A stretch of DNA of 6,800 nt, from the NCBI GenBank assembly GCA_030619425.1, contig JAUXBJ010000099.1, positions 1-6,800 on the forward strand, given 5' to 3'. The DNA comes from a bacterium. Lineage in GTDB: Bacteria > Zixibacteria > MSB-5A5 > GN15 > FEB-12. Position 1 is the first letter of the stretch, and every line of letters begins with the position of its first letter. The notes under the pieces were generated by a model, which saw only the letters and a program-made list of their open reading frames with translations, had not been told where the DNA came from and ran no database searches. A program made the translations under genes and the position numbers. Positions 1 to 6,520 of the stretch are shown in pieces.

Positions 1-984
1 CTCGTACCACTCGACCGGCACCAATCCATCCTGCGACGGGGGACCGACATAGTTCGGGCCGGCCAGTTGTTGCTCGATCAGGAACACCGCTCCCGGCTGC
101 CAGTATACCAAAGGCAGAACATGCAACAGCGCGGTGCCAAGCTGCCAGTTATGGGTGACATAGTGAGTGGGAGCGGCCCAGAGGTACGCACCGAAGCTGG
201 CTCCGATAGTGCCCCAACTGTTGTTGAAACTGGCCAACTCGCCGAGGACAGCGGTACCGTGGTTATCGTCGCTGTAAGGGTCGCTGGGAGTGTAGCCGTC
301 CGGGATCAGTTCGTCGTAGGACGCCATAATGTCCTCGTGATCCAGATTCCACGAGTACTCGAAATCACAGATTTTTGTCCCGAAACAGCCGCTCCCGTTG
401 CCGCCGGTTTCCGCCCACGCCGAGATGGCGCCGATCCCGTCAGGAGCGTCGTTGAGATACCCTTGCCTCGACTGATAATCATCAGGCAGTGGTAGCGGCA
501 TCGGTAGAGGCTGGGCCAGAGCGATCTCGACTTCGGGCAGGGAGTTCAGTCGGTCAATCCAGTCTTCAGCACTGACACCATCGGGGACAGTCAGAATAAA
601 GTAGTTGTTCAGGTCGGCAATGCCGCGATTTAGATTGTTTTCGGCGTTCTTGACCAGTTCGTCAATCAGTTCTTCGCTGGTGGGGGACATGCGATGCCAG
701 GCGCCGCCCACCTCTGTGATTGACTTCATTATGCTCAGGGCCTCTGGAGACTTGAGGACCTGATTTGAGCGGTCGACTGGAAAACCCTCAGCGGCCAAAC
801 CGATATCCTCACCATCAGCAAACTTTACCTCGATATGACGATGAGAATAGCCAGGGGCTATGATAGTCTTGTCCGGCTTGACGGGTAGTTCACGGGGCCT
901 GAAGTCGACCGCGTTGGCGGCAACGGTCAGACAAAAAGTCAGCAGCAACAGCAGCGTCAGGGCTGTCTTCTTCACTGTACACAT
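1..984 (-). CDS. Secreted subtilisin-like serine protease (S8), N-terminal part
   Basis: Open reading frame with no stop from the ATG at 984 to the left edge, giving 328 residues and lacking the C-terminus. An ATG at 990 is in frame, but the Shine-Dalgarno AGGAG (992-996) is only 1 nt from it and 7 nt from the ATG at 984, so 984 is preferred. Residues 1-25 form a Sec signal peptide (Lys-Lys, a Leu-rich core, AxA-type cleavage ANA before VDF). Residues about 26-165 are a propeptide-like region. The catalytic domain begins near 170. The Asp motif is ICDFEYSWNLDHED with Asp207, and the His motif is DNHGTAVLGE with His242, a spacing of 35 that is normal for S8 peptidases. The hydrophobic LIEQQ strand (302-306) and PVEW (323-326) also fit the fold as I recall it. 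The Ser and oxyanion-Asn motifs would lie beyond the window, so activity cannot be judged. An exported endopeptidase is the likely role; its substrate is unknown. It is transcribed divergently from greA. Confidence 0.88.
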   Translation of the reverse strand, partial: MCTVKKTALTLLLLLTFCLTVAANAVDFRPRELPVKPDKTIIAPGYSHRHIEVKFADGEDIGLAAEGFPVDRSNQVLKSPEALSIMKSITEVGGAWHRMSPTSEELIDELVKNAENNLNRGIADLNNYFILTVPDGVSAEDWIDRLNSLPEVEIALAQPLPMPLPLPDDYQSRQGYLNDAPDGIGAISAWAETGGNGSGCFGTKICDFEYSWNLDHEDIMASYDELIPDGYTPSDPYSDDNHGTAVLGELASFNNSWGTIGASFGAYLWAAPTHYVTHNWQLGTALLHVLPLVYWQPGAVFLIEQQLAGPNYVGPPSQDGLVPVEWYE

Positions 985-991
985 ATCCATA

Positions 992-998
992 CTCCTCT
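992..998 (-). promoter_or_regulatory. Ribosome binding site of the S8 protease gene
   Basis: AGAGGAG on the minus strand. The AGGAG core ends 7 nt before the ATG at 984 but only 1 nt before the in-frame ATG at 990. This decides the start in favour of 984. Confidence 0.6.
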
Positions 999-1175
999 AT
1001 TTAGTAATCCTCTCTCCGATTTCGTCGTCTCGTTATGACAAGCACCAATACAACAAGGAGCGCCAACGAACACTTTCATTATCCTCACTTCCATGGCGTA
1101 TCTTATTCTATCCTTGAGTATTGTCGCGAACGTCCTGCTTGTCATCACCGCAAGAACGTAGACTGAACCTGCCTA

Positions 1176-1204
1176 AATATCGCCAATTCTGGCTACTTTG
1201 TCAA
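1176..1204 (-). promoter_or_regulatory. Candidate sigma70-type promoter for the S8 protease gene
   Basis: On the minus strand a perfect -35 hexamer TTGACA (1199-1204) is followed after exactly 17 nt by GATATT (1176-1181), a 4/6 match to the -10 consensus. The start point would be near 1169, which leaves a long leader of about 185 nt before the ATG at 984. I see no obvious riboswitch or hairpin in that leader. Consensus match only. Confidence 0.4.
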
Positions 1205-1250
1205 TCGATTAGTCTGTCCGGTATTTTCGCGCTACGTGGGTGGCGGCGAC

Positions 1251-1279
1251 TTGCCTAAAGGGCAATAGTTGGCTATATT
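1251..1279 (+). promoter_or_regulatory. Candidate greA promoter
   Basis: TTGCCT (1251-1256), a 17-nt spacer and TATATT (1274-1279). The predicted start point is about 1286, only some 3 nt before the greA ATG at 1289, so the mRNA would be leaderless or nearly so. No good Shine-Dalgarno lies before the ATG, which fits. The -35 box overlaps a small inverted repeat, TTGCC (1251-1255) with GGCAA (1261-1265), that could be an operator or chance. Confidence 0.45.
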
Positions 1280-1288
1280 GGGTCCGTT

Positions 1289-1765
1289 ATGACGGAACCG
1301 ATTTATATGTCCAAAGATGGCCTGATCAAGCTCGAGACGGAATTGAAGCGCCTGAAGTTTGGAGAGCGTCCCAAGATAGTCGCTGAAATCAAGCGGGCCA
1401 GAGAACTGGGCGACCTTTCCGAAAACGCCGAGTACCACGCCGCCAAAGAGACGCAGACCCATATCGAGCGAAAAATCTCCGATCTGGAATTCAGCCTCTC
1501 GCGGGCGAGGCCCATCGACACCGATGCCATCCCAACCGATAAGGTCTACCTGTACGCCAAAGTGCTGGTCAAGGACCTCGGCGACGGCGAAGAGATCAAG
1601 TACACCATCGTGCCGCCCGATGAAGCCGACGTCGACAACGACGTTATTTCGGTTAAGTCACCGGTTGCGTCAGCCATGTTAGGCAAAGCGGTCGGCGAGA
1701 CCGTGGACATAAAAGTCCCGGCCGGTACCATCAAATACGAGATACTGAAAATCTCCCGCGACTGA
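1289..1765 (+). CDS. greA: Transcription elongation factor GreA
   Basis: 158 residues, the usual GreA length. GreA binds the secondary channel of RNA polymerase and stimulates cleavage of the 3' end of backtracked RNA. Residues about 8-75 form the N-terminal coiled-coil hairpin. Its tip carries the family signature GDLSENAEYHAAKE, with Asp42 and Glu45 matching the acidic tip residues that help position the catalytic metal. Residues about 80-158 form the FKBP-like C-terminal domain, with the conserved ISVKSPVASAMLGK stretch and the closing KYEILKI. The start at 1289 gives MTEPIYMSKDGL, which aligns with typical GreA N-termini. There is no clear Shine-Dalgarno; a -10-like TATATT ends 9 nt before the ATG. 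The FKBP gene follows 79 nt downstream on the same strand. Confidence 0.96.
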   Translation: MTEPIYMSKDGLIKLETELKRLKFGERPKIVAEIKRARELGDLSENAEYHAAKETQTHIERKISDLEFSLSRARPIDTDAIPTDKVYLYAKVLVKDLGDGEEIKYTIVPPDEADVDNDVISVKSPVASAMLGKAVGETVDIKVPAGTIKYEILKISRD

Positions 1766-1832
1766 GAGCTGGTTTGACAGAAGCGTGTTCTCAAAACCCC
1801 TATGTTGGAAATCTCGATTAATAGTTCAATCT

Positions 1833-1836
1833 GGAG
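1833..1836 (+). promoter_or_regulatory. Ribosome binding site of the FKBP gene
   Basis: GGAG lies 8 nt before the ATG at 1845. It sets the start there rather than at the in-frame ATG at 1785, which would add 20 residues (beginning MFSKPLCW) that do not look like an FKBP N-terminus or a signal peptide. Confidence 0.65.
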
Positions 1837-1844
1837 AGTTGCAA

Positions 1845-2273
1845 ATGTGTAAAGTGAAACAGGGAAGTAAGATCAAAGTGCATTATACCGGGCAGTTGGA
1901 GGACGGTACTGTATTTGATTCGTCGCAGGACCGTGATCCGCTGGAATTCGAGGTTGGTAGCGGACAAATCATACCGGGCGTAGATAAGGGTGTGATTGAT
2001 ATGAAGGTCGGGGAGGCCCGCAAGTTGACTATCAAACCGGAAGAGGCCTATGGACCCTCCCAGGAGGATCTGATCGGTCAGGTGGACAAGAGCGCGTTCC
2101 CAGATGACATTGATCCACAAATAGGGCAACAACTCCAGATGGACCGGTCAGATGGCGATCCTATTCAGGTTGTCGTAACCACTATTGAGGGAGACAAGGT
2201 GACACTCGATGCCAATCATCCCCTGGCGGGCCAGACACTCGTTTTCGATGTCGAGGTTACCGAAATCCTGTAG
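1845..2273 (+). CDS. SlyD-like FKBP-type peptidyl-prolyl cis-trans isomerase
   Basis: 142 residues from the ATG at 1845. FKBP-type isomerases catalyse cis-trans isomerisation of X-Pro bonds. The SlyD-like subgroup adds a chaperone 'insert-in-flap' domain. Visible order: first FKBP strand IKVHYTGQLEDGTVFDSS (10-27), VGSGQIIPGVDKGVIDMKVGE (37-57), KPEEAYG (64-70), an inserted domain of about 71-120 rich in Asp and Gln, then the returning strand DANHPLAGQTLVFDVEVTEI (122-141) that is diagnostic of the SlyD group. No signal peptide is present, so it is cytoplasmic. The His/Cys-rich metal-binding tail of E. coli SlyD is absent. The gene lies 79 nt after greA and may share its transcript; a perfect TTGACA at 1774-1779 sits in the gap, but its only -10-like partner (TATGTT, 1801-1806) is 21 nt away, so a separate promoter is uncertain. 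I leave the symbol empty because slyD versus fkp naming cannot be settled here. Confidence 0.92.
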   Translation: MCKVKQGSKIKVHYTGQLEDGTVFDSSQDRDPLEFEVGSGQIIPGVDKGVIDMKVGEARKLTIKPEEAYGPSQEDLIGQVDKSAFPDDIDPQIGQQLQMDRSDGDPIQVVVTTIEGDKVTLDANHPLAGQTLVFDVEVTEIL

Positions 2274-2309
2274 AAATTATTTGCGGATGAATGGCGTCGT
2301 TTTTCGTAT

Positions 2310-2340
2310 GTGTCTGGTGAATCAATAATTCGCCGGATAC
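2310..2340 (+). other. 13-bp G-U-rich hairpin downstream of the FKBP gene
   Basis: GTGTCTGGTGAAT (2310-2322) pairs with ATTCGCCGGATAC (2328-2340) around a CAATA loop. All 13 positions pair in plus-strand RNA, three as G-U wobbles (2312/2338, 2315/2335, 2318/2332). In minus-strand RNA those three would be A-C mismatches, so the structure belongs to the plus transcript. It begins 37 nt after the FKBP stop codon. No U-tract follows, so it is not a classical intrinsic terminator. It may be a 3'-end processing or stabilising structure. Confidence 0.45.
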
Positions 2341-2488
2341 TACATCTCAACCTACCAGTTTACGTTAGCTTCTCAAGACTATTTCCGATTTGGGTGCTAC
2401 GCCAGCGGATGGTCTCGGACTAACATCACTGCAAGCCGTCAATCGACTACCGTTTAGGAGTCTGACGGATTATTGCATATATTGGGTG

Positions 2489-2512
2489 ACAGAAAGGGAG
2501 CCTTCGTCTCCC
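2489..2512 (-). terminator. Weak terminator-like hairpin after bshB1
   Basis: On the minus strand GGGAG (2508-2512), a 7-nt loop and CTCCC (2496-2500) are followed by TTTCTGT. It lies 27 nt past the bshB1 stop, in the right place for a terminator, but the stem is short and the T-run is poor. Confidence 0.3.
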
Positions 2513-2538
2513 GGTGCCGACCGACAGCCGTGGATCAC

Positions 2539-3258
2539 TTAGCCCTCTTTCACCAGCGTCATGATGTCGTTCACCAGGATTGGTTCGACGGCGTAGAACC
2601 CCTGGCCGTACTTGCATCCGGCTTGCAGTCCAAATGACCGCGCCATAGACGTGAGTGTATCGATATAGTCCTTTGCCTTACCCGGATTCAGAAACTGTGA
2701 TTCGTGGGCACTGAGGGCTTTGATCCACTGATCGAAGTACGGTGTTATGTCGGCCACGAAGTTGGGCGATACTCGTGGCGGCAGGAAATAGTGAAAAATC
2801 CGCTTCACCATGTGCGGATCGCCCGGCAGATCGGCTTTCTTCAGTGAGGCGAGGTTGGCCGCGTTGATGGCGATGATGCCGCACGCAACATGATCCGGGT
2901 GCGACTGACGGCGGCCATGCCCCACGTGCGGGTATGGCGCCAGCACGATTTTCGGTCGCGTGCGCCGAATAACGGCGGCCAGGTCGAGACGGTGCTGGTA
3001 GCTGTCTTCAAGGCGCGTGTCGCCCCAGTCAAAAGTCCGGACTATGTCGACGCCGAGAACCTCCGCCGCTCTCGCGACCTCCCGCGAACGGATTTCGGCG
3101 TTGCCGCCCGTACCCATTTCCCCCTCAGTCAGAATCACGATGCCGCAGCGATAGCCTCGCTCGGTGAGGCCGATCAGCACACCACCGGCGCCGACTTCGA
3201 CATCATCCGGATGCGCACCCACTGAAAGCAGATCGTATGTAGTGTCGATGTCAGTCAT
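2539..3258 (-). CDS. bshB1: Bacillithiol biosynthesis deacetylase BshB1
   Basis: 239 residues, LmbE/PIG-L zinc deacetylase family. BshB1 removes the acetyl group from N-acetylglucosaminyl-malate to give GlcN-malate, the second step of bacillithiol synthesis in the cytoplasm. Zinc-site motif AHPDD has His16, Asp18 (expected general base) and Asp19. The second motif, SHPDH, has His120 and the likely zinc ligand His123. The BshB1-type stretch TEGEMGTGGNAEIRSREVARAAEVLGV (44-70) and the C-terminal SFGLQAGCKYGQGFY separate it from generic LmbE proteins. The start is fixed by the family N-terminus: no other start codon precedes AHPDD. There is no Shine-Dalgarno; the ATG follows a terminator T-tract by 3 nt. 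No bshA or bshC is in the window. A related GlcNAc-type deacetylase is the main alternative. Confidence 0.87.
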   Translation of the reverse strand: MTDIDTTYDLLSVGAHPDDVEVGAGGVLIGLTERGYRCGIVILTEGEMGTGGNAEIRSREVARAAEVLGVDIVRTFDWGDTRLEDSYQHRLDLAAVIRRTRPKIVLAPYPHVGHGRRQSHPDHVACGIIAINAANLASLKKADLPGDPHMVKRIFHYFLPPRVSPNFVADITPYFDQWIKALSAHESQFLNPGKAKDYIDTLTSMARSFGLQAGCKYGQGFYAVEPILVNDIMTLVKEG

Positions 3259-3261
3259 CTC

Positions 3262-3292
3262 AAAAAAAACCCGGAGACTCTCTGTCTCCGGG
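3262..3292 (-). terminator. Strong intrinsic terminator of the fadL-esterase operon
   Basis: On the minus strand CCCGGAGAC (3284-3292), loop AGAGA and GTCTCCGGG (3270-3278) form a perfect 9-bp GC-rich stem followed by eight T (3262-3269). It begins 20 nt after the esterase stop codon and ends only 3 nt before the bshB1 start, so bshB1 expression must come from readthrough or from a start point inside this element. In the plus direction no T-tract follows. Confidence 0.9.
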
Positions 3293-3312
3293 TGTAATAT
3301 CCATGATTCGAA

Positions 3313-4614
3313 TCAATTCCCGGACGCGTTTGCCTTGAAATTGTCCGAGTGAAACTTCAGTATCTCGCGCAGCATTTCGTGAATATACTCGTGGGAGGTC
3401 GCCGGATTGCCACTGTAGCCGGTGTACTCTCTAACCGTCGGCGCATAACCTCGACCCTCCAGGGTCTCAACCCAGGACATAGTCTGATCATGGAATCCGT
3501 GCTGTGTCTCCGGACTAGTGGCGAACCACATAGCCACCCCATCCAGCTCGTTACCCGTTCCTATATTCTCGAGGTTATCGTCAAGCCAGAAATCCCAGAT
3601 CGGTTGGTATGGTTGTCCGGTGTGGTCAAACGGGAGGTGGAAATCAAAGTTGCGGACATCCTCCGTCACCAGTCTGGTGATCAGTGTCACTGAGTCTTGG
3701 ATAACGTAGCCCGGTGTCCCGCGAGTAGTATCGTTGATGGTAATCCACACTTCCTGTCTGTAGGGGGGGCTGGGTTCAGTATGAGCCTCGACTGTGTAAT
3801 CCAGGAGAGTATCGTGGGGCGAGAAGGCCAAGGCGCCGCCAATGAACATTCTCGATATCGGAGAACTCTGTAAACTATCGAAGTCAGCTCGGAAGGCCGA
3901 GTCGGATGCGAAGCTACCCTGTTCGTTCAGCACGGCATAAGACATCAGATCCACCAATCCGTTGCCGTGCCCGGGAGAACCATCAAAGTCCAGTGGACCG
4001 TCAGCAACTGTGATTGACGAGAAAGCGCCCGGATGGATCAGAGCTGCTCTGAAGGCGCCGTACGCGCCGGCGCCCACACCACCGATTCCTCTCTGAGAAG
4101 GATCCATACTTGGATACTCCCAGGCCTCGCTGATGTAATCGACTAAGGTGCTGCCGATTAGAGCATCATAATCTCCCGCCGGATAGCTTGAGCCGGCATA
4201 GAAATAGCCTCCGAAAGCCTGCGCCGGGTCGGACGGTATGGTGGCGATGTACATCGGCTCAATCTCGCCGGTGAACATCATTTCATCAGCCAAGTCCTTC
4301 AGACCGTGGTTGAGATAAAAATAGGCGTCCTCACCGTGCGGTGGCAGCAGCAACAATAGCGGCAACTCCCTGGCGCCTGATCCACCATAGTGAATCGGAA
4401 ACGATGCTCGCGGCATATACACCACTATTTTGATGAGTTGGAACTGGTTGCGTAGCTGGAACAGAAGCTCATCGAAAAAAACGTGATTCTTCGGGGATAT
4501 TCCGCCGGTGGTGACATCGGATGTATCCATCAGAGATTCTCTGTCAGAGCAACTCCAGACGAAAGTCAGGATCAAAATCACCATCGACAGTATGAACATT
4601 GTCTTTCTTGCCAT
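3313..4614 (-). CDS. Esterase-fold lipoprotein, probable pseudoenzyme (Ser nucleophile replaced)
   Basis: 433 residues from the ATG at 4614. The frame extends to a TTG at 4629, but that overlaps the upstream stop, whereas TGAGGAGA puts a Shine-Dalgarno 7 nt before the ATG. The N-terminus is a lipoprotein-type signal with a hydrophobic core and VWSC before Cys22; Trp at -2 is unusual, so lipidation is likely but not certain. The body resembles the putative-esterase family (esterase D-like alpha/beta hydrolase): LLLLLPPHG near residue 90, then a run ending in RGIGGVGAGAYGAFRAALIHPGAF. In active relatives the nucleophile elbow reads G-x-S-x-G-G-Y-G-A; here it is G179-V-G181-A-G183, with Gly (GGC) where Ser is expected. 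A candidate catalytic His408 in SHEYIHEMLREILKF is kept; the acidic residue is unclear. It follows the FadL gene by 11 nt and is probably translationally coupled. It may bind rather than hydrolyse its ligand. The fold call is firmer than the pseudoenzyme call. Confidence 0.78.
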   Translation of the reverse strand: MARKTMFILSMVILILTFVWSCSDRESLMDTSDVTTGGISPKNHVFFDELLFQLRNQFQLIKIVVYMPRASFPIHYGGSGARELPLLLLLPPHGEDAYFYLNHGLKDLADEMMFTGEIEPMYIATIPSDPAQAFGGYFYAGSSYPAGDYDALIGSTLVDYISEAWEYPSMDPSQRGIGGVGAGAYGAFRAALIHPGAFSSITVADGPLDFDGSPGHGNGLVDLMSYAVLNEQGSFASDSAFRADFDSLQSSPISRMFIGGALAFSPHDTLLDYTVEAHTEPSPPYRQEVWITINDTTRGTPGYVIQDSVTLITRLVTEDVRNFDFHLPFDHTGQPYQPIWDFWLDDNLENIGTGNELDGVAMWFATSPETQHGFHDQTMSWVETLEGRGYAPTVREYTGYSGNPATSHEYIHEMLREILKFHSDNFKANASGN

Positions 4615-4621
4615 CTCTGAT

Positions 4622-4626
4622 CTCCT
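4622..4626 (-). promoter_or_regulatory. Ribosome binding site overlapping the FadL stop codon
   Basis: AGGAG on the minus strand, its first A being the last base of the FadL stop TGA (4626-4628). It lies 7 nt before the esterase ATG at 4614. Such overlap is typical of translational coupling. Confidence 0.65.
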
Positions 4627-6095
4627 CAAAAACGATAATTGAACGAAAACACCGTCTGGTAAGTAGCAGCCTTGAAATCACCGGCGAAGTTCTCCGGGTG
4701 ACCGTCTCCATCAATATCCTCCAACTCTTCCACGCTGGCGTCAGGATACCGAGTGTAACTGGTTGATACGCCCAGATCCCACTGTTCCAAATGCAGAATC
4801 AGTCCCGTGCTGAAACTCAGTTTTGTGCCGAGATCAAAGAACAACGGATGAAACTGTTCATTCTTCCGGGCCGGTGACTGATCCATCGACACGCCGCCCA
4901 ACAGTGTGACGAAGTCGGAGTAATCATAAGCGGCCCCGGCCATCAGTTCGATGGTGTTAGACCAGTCGACACTTTGGGCGATGTCGGACGTGAGGAACTC
5001 TCGCATGTCGGCAGCGGTGTCGGCCGGACCTATCAGCCCACGATGATTACTATACACGAAATTGAAACCATCGAATCGGGACCAAAGCGTATACTCCGCG
5101 TCAACGGTGACCAATAGTTTCTCTGACGCCTGGTAGGCCATGCCAAGGCCGAGCGAAGGCGGCAGCTTGAGAGTCGCTTCGTAGTCAGCCGAGTCGACAA
5201 TCTTGTTGCCGGCCGTGAGCATGTGTTCAACCGTGCCGCCGGTAAAGAACTCCGGATTGAAGTACTGGGGCATGTAGAACTCCAGCGAGCTTTCACCCTT
5301 GACGGTAATGTCGAACGGCACTGTGATCGTGGCCGCCAGAGTCATCTTTTCACTCTGTTTCAGCTTAGCCCCGGCGTTCAAACCGAATCCCCACCCCTTT
5401 CCGTCGTTCGAAGTCCATTGGGTGATTTTCTCCCAGGGACGATCGGCCGGTGCCCATTCAGGATCGCGAGCCAGGTAGGGATTGGTGCGAAAGAGAACAT
5501 TGGTATACAGTAGATCAGCCCTCAGGAGTTGCAGACCCACCCTCAGCGATAGCTTGTCGTCGATATACTCACGGGCGGCTGTTAGTTGAAAAGCCACGAC
5601 GTCGAAGTTGTTCTGAAACTGATTGTCCGGAAGAGTTAACTTGCTATTGTACGTGATCAGCGGTTGGTAAAGATTCCATTTAACGTTGTAATCAAATGGT
5701 TGGTAGATCGAAAACCCGAACACCGACTCGCCGAAAATCGGTAAGCGCAAGGCCAGACCGGCTGACGGATTGTTTAGGATTTCATCGAAATTGTAGCCCA
5801 GTCGATCATTTATCATGCCCGTTTCAAATTCACCACCCCAACGGTAGTCGGGAGTGATCTCATTACGGTACTGGAACAGGGCCAGATTGGCCCCCAGTTG
5901 GTTGTCAAGCAGGTCGGCATAGCCGGCCGGGTTGTAATACGCGGCGCTCCAGTCGTCGGCTACGGCGCGAAATGCGCCGCCCATGGCGGTAGCCTTAGAC
6001 CCCACTCCAAGCGCCTCGAATCCACTCGCCGCGACTCCTGACGACAAAAGTAAGAGCACAGCCATACCCGTTGCCGATACCCTAACTATCCCCAT
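4626..6095 (-). CDS. OMPP1/FadL/TodX family outer-membrane transport protein
   Basis: 489 residues from the ATG at 6095. This family forms 14-stranded barrels plugged by an N-terminal hatch and moves hydrophobic molecules such as fatty acids or aromatics across the outer membrane. Residues 1-24 are a compact Sec signal (core around AVLLLLSS, cleavage near VAAS). The mature start carries the family motif ALGVGSKATAMGGAFRAVADD, then YYNPAG with the conserved NPA at 55-57. Alternating strands follow, and the chain ends in FNYRF, the aromatic C-terminal signature of outer-membrane barrels. A DIDGDGHPE stretch at 460-468 looks like a Ca-binding loop in the last extracellular turn. The frame is open to 6179: an ATG at 6140 has GAGG 6 nt upstream, and the ATG at 6095 has GGAG (6102-6105) 6 nt upstream. 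I chose 6095 because it gives a normal-length signal peptide; 6140 (504 residues) remains possible. The esterase-like lipoprotein follows 11 nt later. Confidence 0.9.
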   Translation of the reverse strand: MGIVRVSATGMAVLLLLSSGVAASGFEALGVGSKATAMGGAFRAVADDWSAAYYNPAGYADLLDNQLGANLALFQYRNEITPDYRWGGEFETGMINDRLGYNFDEILNNPSAGLALRLPIFGESVFGFSIYQPFDYNVKWNLYQPLITYNSKLTLPDNQFQNNFDVVAFQLTAAREYIDDKLSLRVGLQLLRADLLYTNVLFRTNPYLARDPEWAPADRPWEKITQWTSNDGKGWGFGLNAGAKLKQSEKMTLAATITVPFDITVKGESSLEFYMPQYFNPEFFTGGTVEHMLTAGNKIVDSADYEATLKLPPSLGLGMAYQASEKLLVTVDAEYTLWSRFDGFNFVYSNHRGLIGPADTAADMREFLTSDIAQSVDWSNTIELMAGAAYDYSDFVTLLGGVSMDQSPARKNEQFHPLFFDLGTKLSFSTGLILHLEQWDLGVSTSYTRYPDASVEELEDIDGDGHPENFAGDFKAATYQTVFSFNYRF

Positions 6096-6520
6096 TCTTG
6101 TCTCCATCCAATTAAGAAAGCCAAACATTTTGTTTCCCATCCAAATCCTCAACCGTTGCCCCGGCGATTCTCGGGTCAATCGCGACCCTCTCAGAACCGG
6201 GTCATTAGCGTTGCTCTAACCAAATGCGAGCGCCATCGTTAGCCTCGAAAAAGCAACCCGCCAACTTACACAATGCCTCTCGGCTTGTCAAGAACTCCTC
6301 CGGCTTTTTTGAGCTTGCGCCCGTTGGCCGAATGATCGCCGACAGCCCGCATGACGGGGCACATTAAGGGACGAAGTGAGCCGAGTGGATGTCTAATGAA
6401 AAGAGGCAGAAAAATGGGGCGAAACGCGGTGTGGTTTTCGAGTCGGATTCTATCCTCCAGTTTTCTCAATATTCTGGATTCCGGCTTTTGGGCTTGTTGA
6501 AAAAGGCGTCAACCGATGGT
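6096..6520. other. Non-coding stretch upstream of the FadL gene
   Basis: About 425 bases with no convincing gene. Short open frames exist on both strands (for example 6389-6700 plus, 6266-6469 minus), but none has recognisable protein character. The FadL promoter should lie here on the minus strand; I found only poor matches (such as TTGGCG with TAACGA at 17 nt) and do not call one. A T-run at 6305-6310 has no good stem before it. Confidence 0.4.

Noticed and set aside
67..495. 142-codon plus-strand open frame
   Set aside because: Antisense to the S8 protease, whose catalytic motifs are clear on the minus strand; no protein character.
1764..1793. TGAGA/TCTCA inverted repeat after greA as a terminator
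   Set aside because: Only 5 bp with a loop over 20 nt and no T-tract.
1785..1844. Longer N-terminus for the FKBP protein
   Set aside because: The extra 20 codons have no Shine-Dalgarno and no family similarity, while GGAG is well placed before 1845.
2890..3225. 111-codon plus-strand open frame
   Set aside because: Antisense to bshB1, which has clear zinc-site motifs; shadow frame.
3763..3769. Run of seven G inside the esterase-like gene as a frameshift site
   Set aside because: The frame is intact across it and the downstream protein aligns with the fold; no sign of programmed slippage.
6414..6500. 28-codon plus-strand frame with AGAGG 8 nt before its ATG
   Set aside because: The start site looks fair, but the peptide (beginning MGRNAVWFSS) has no signal, membrane segment or known motif, and such frames arise by chance.
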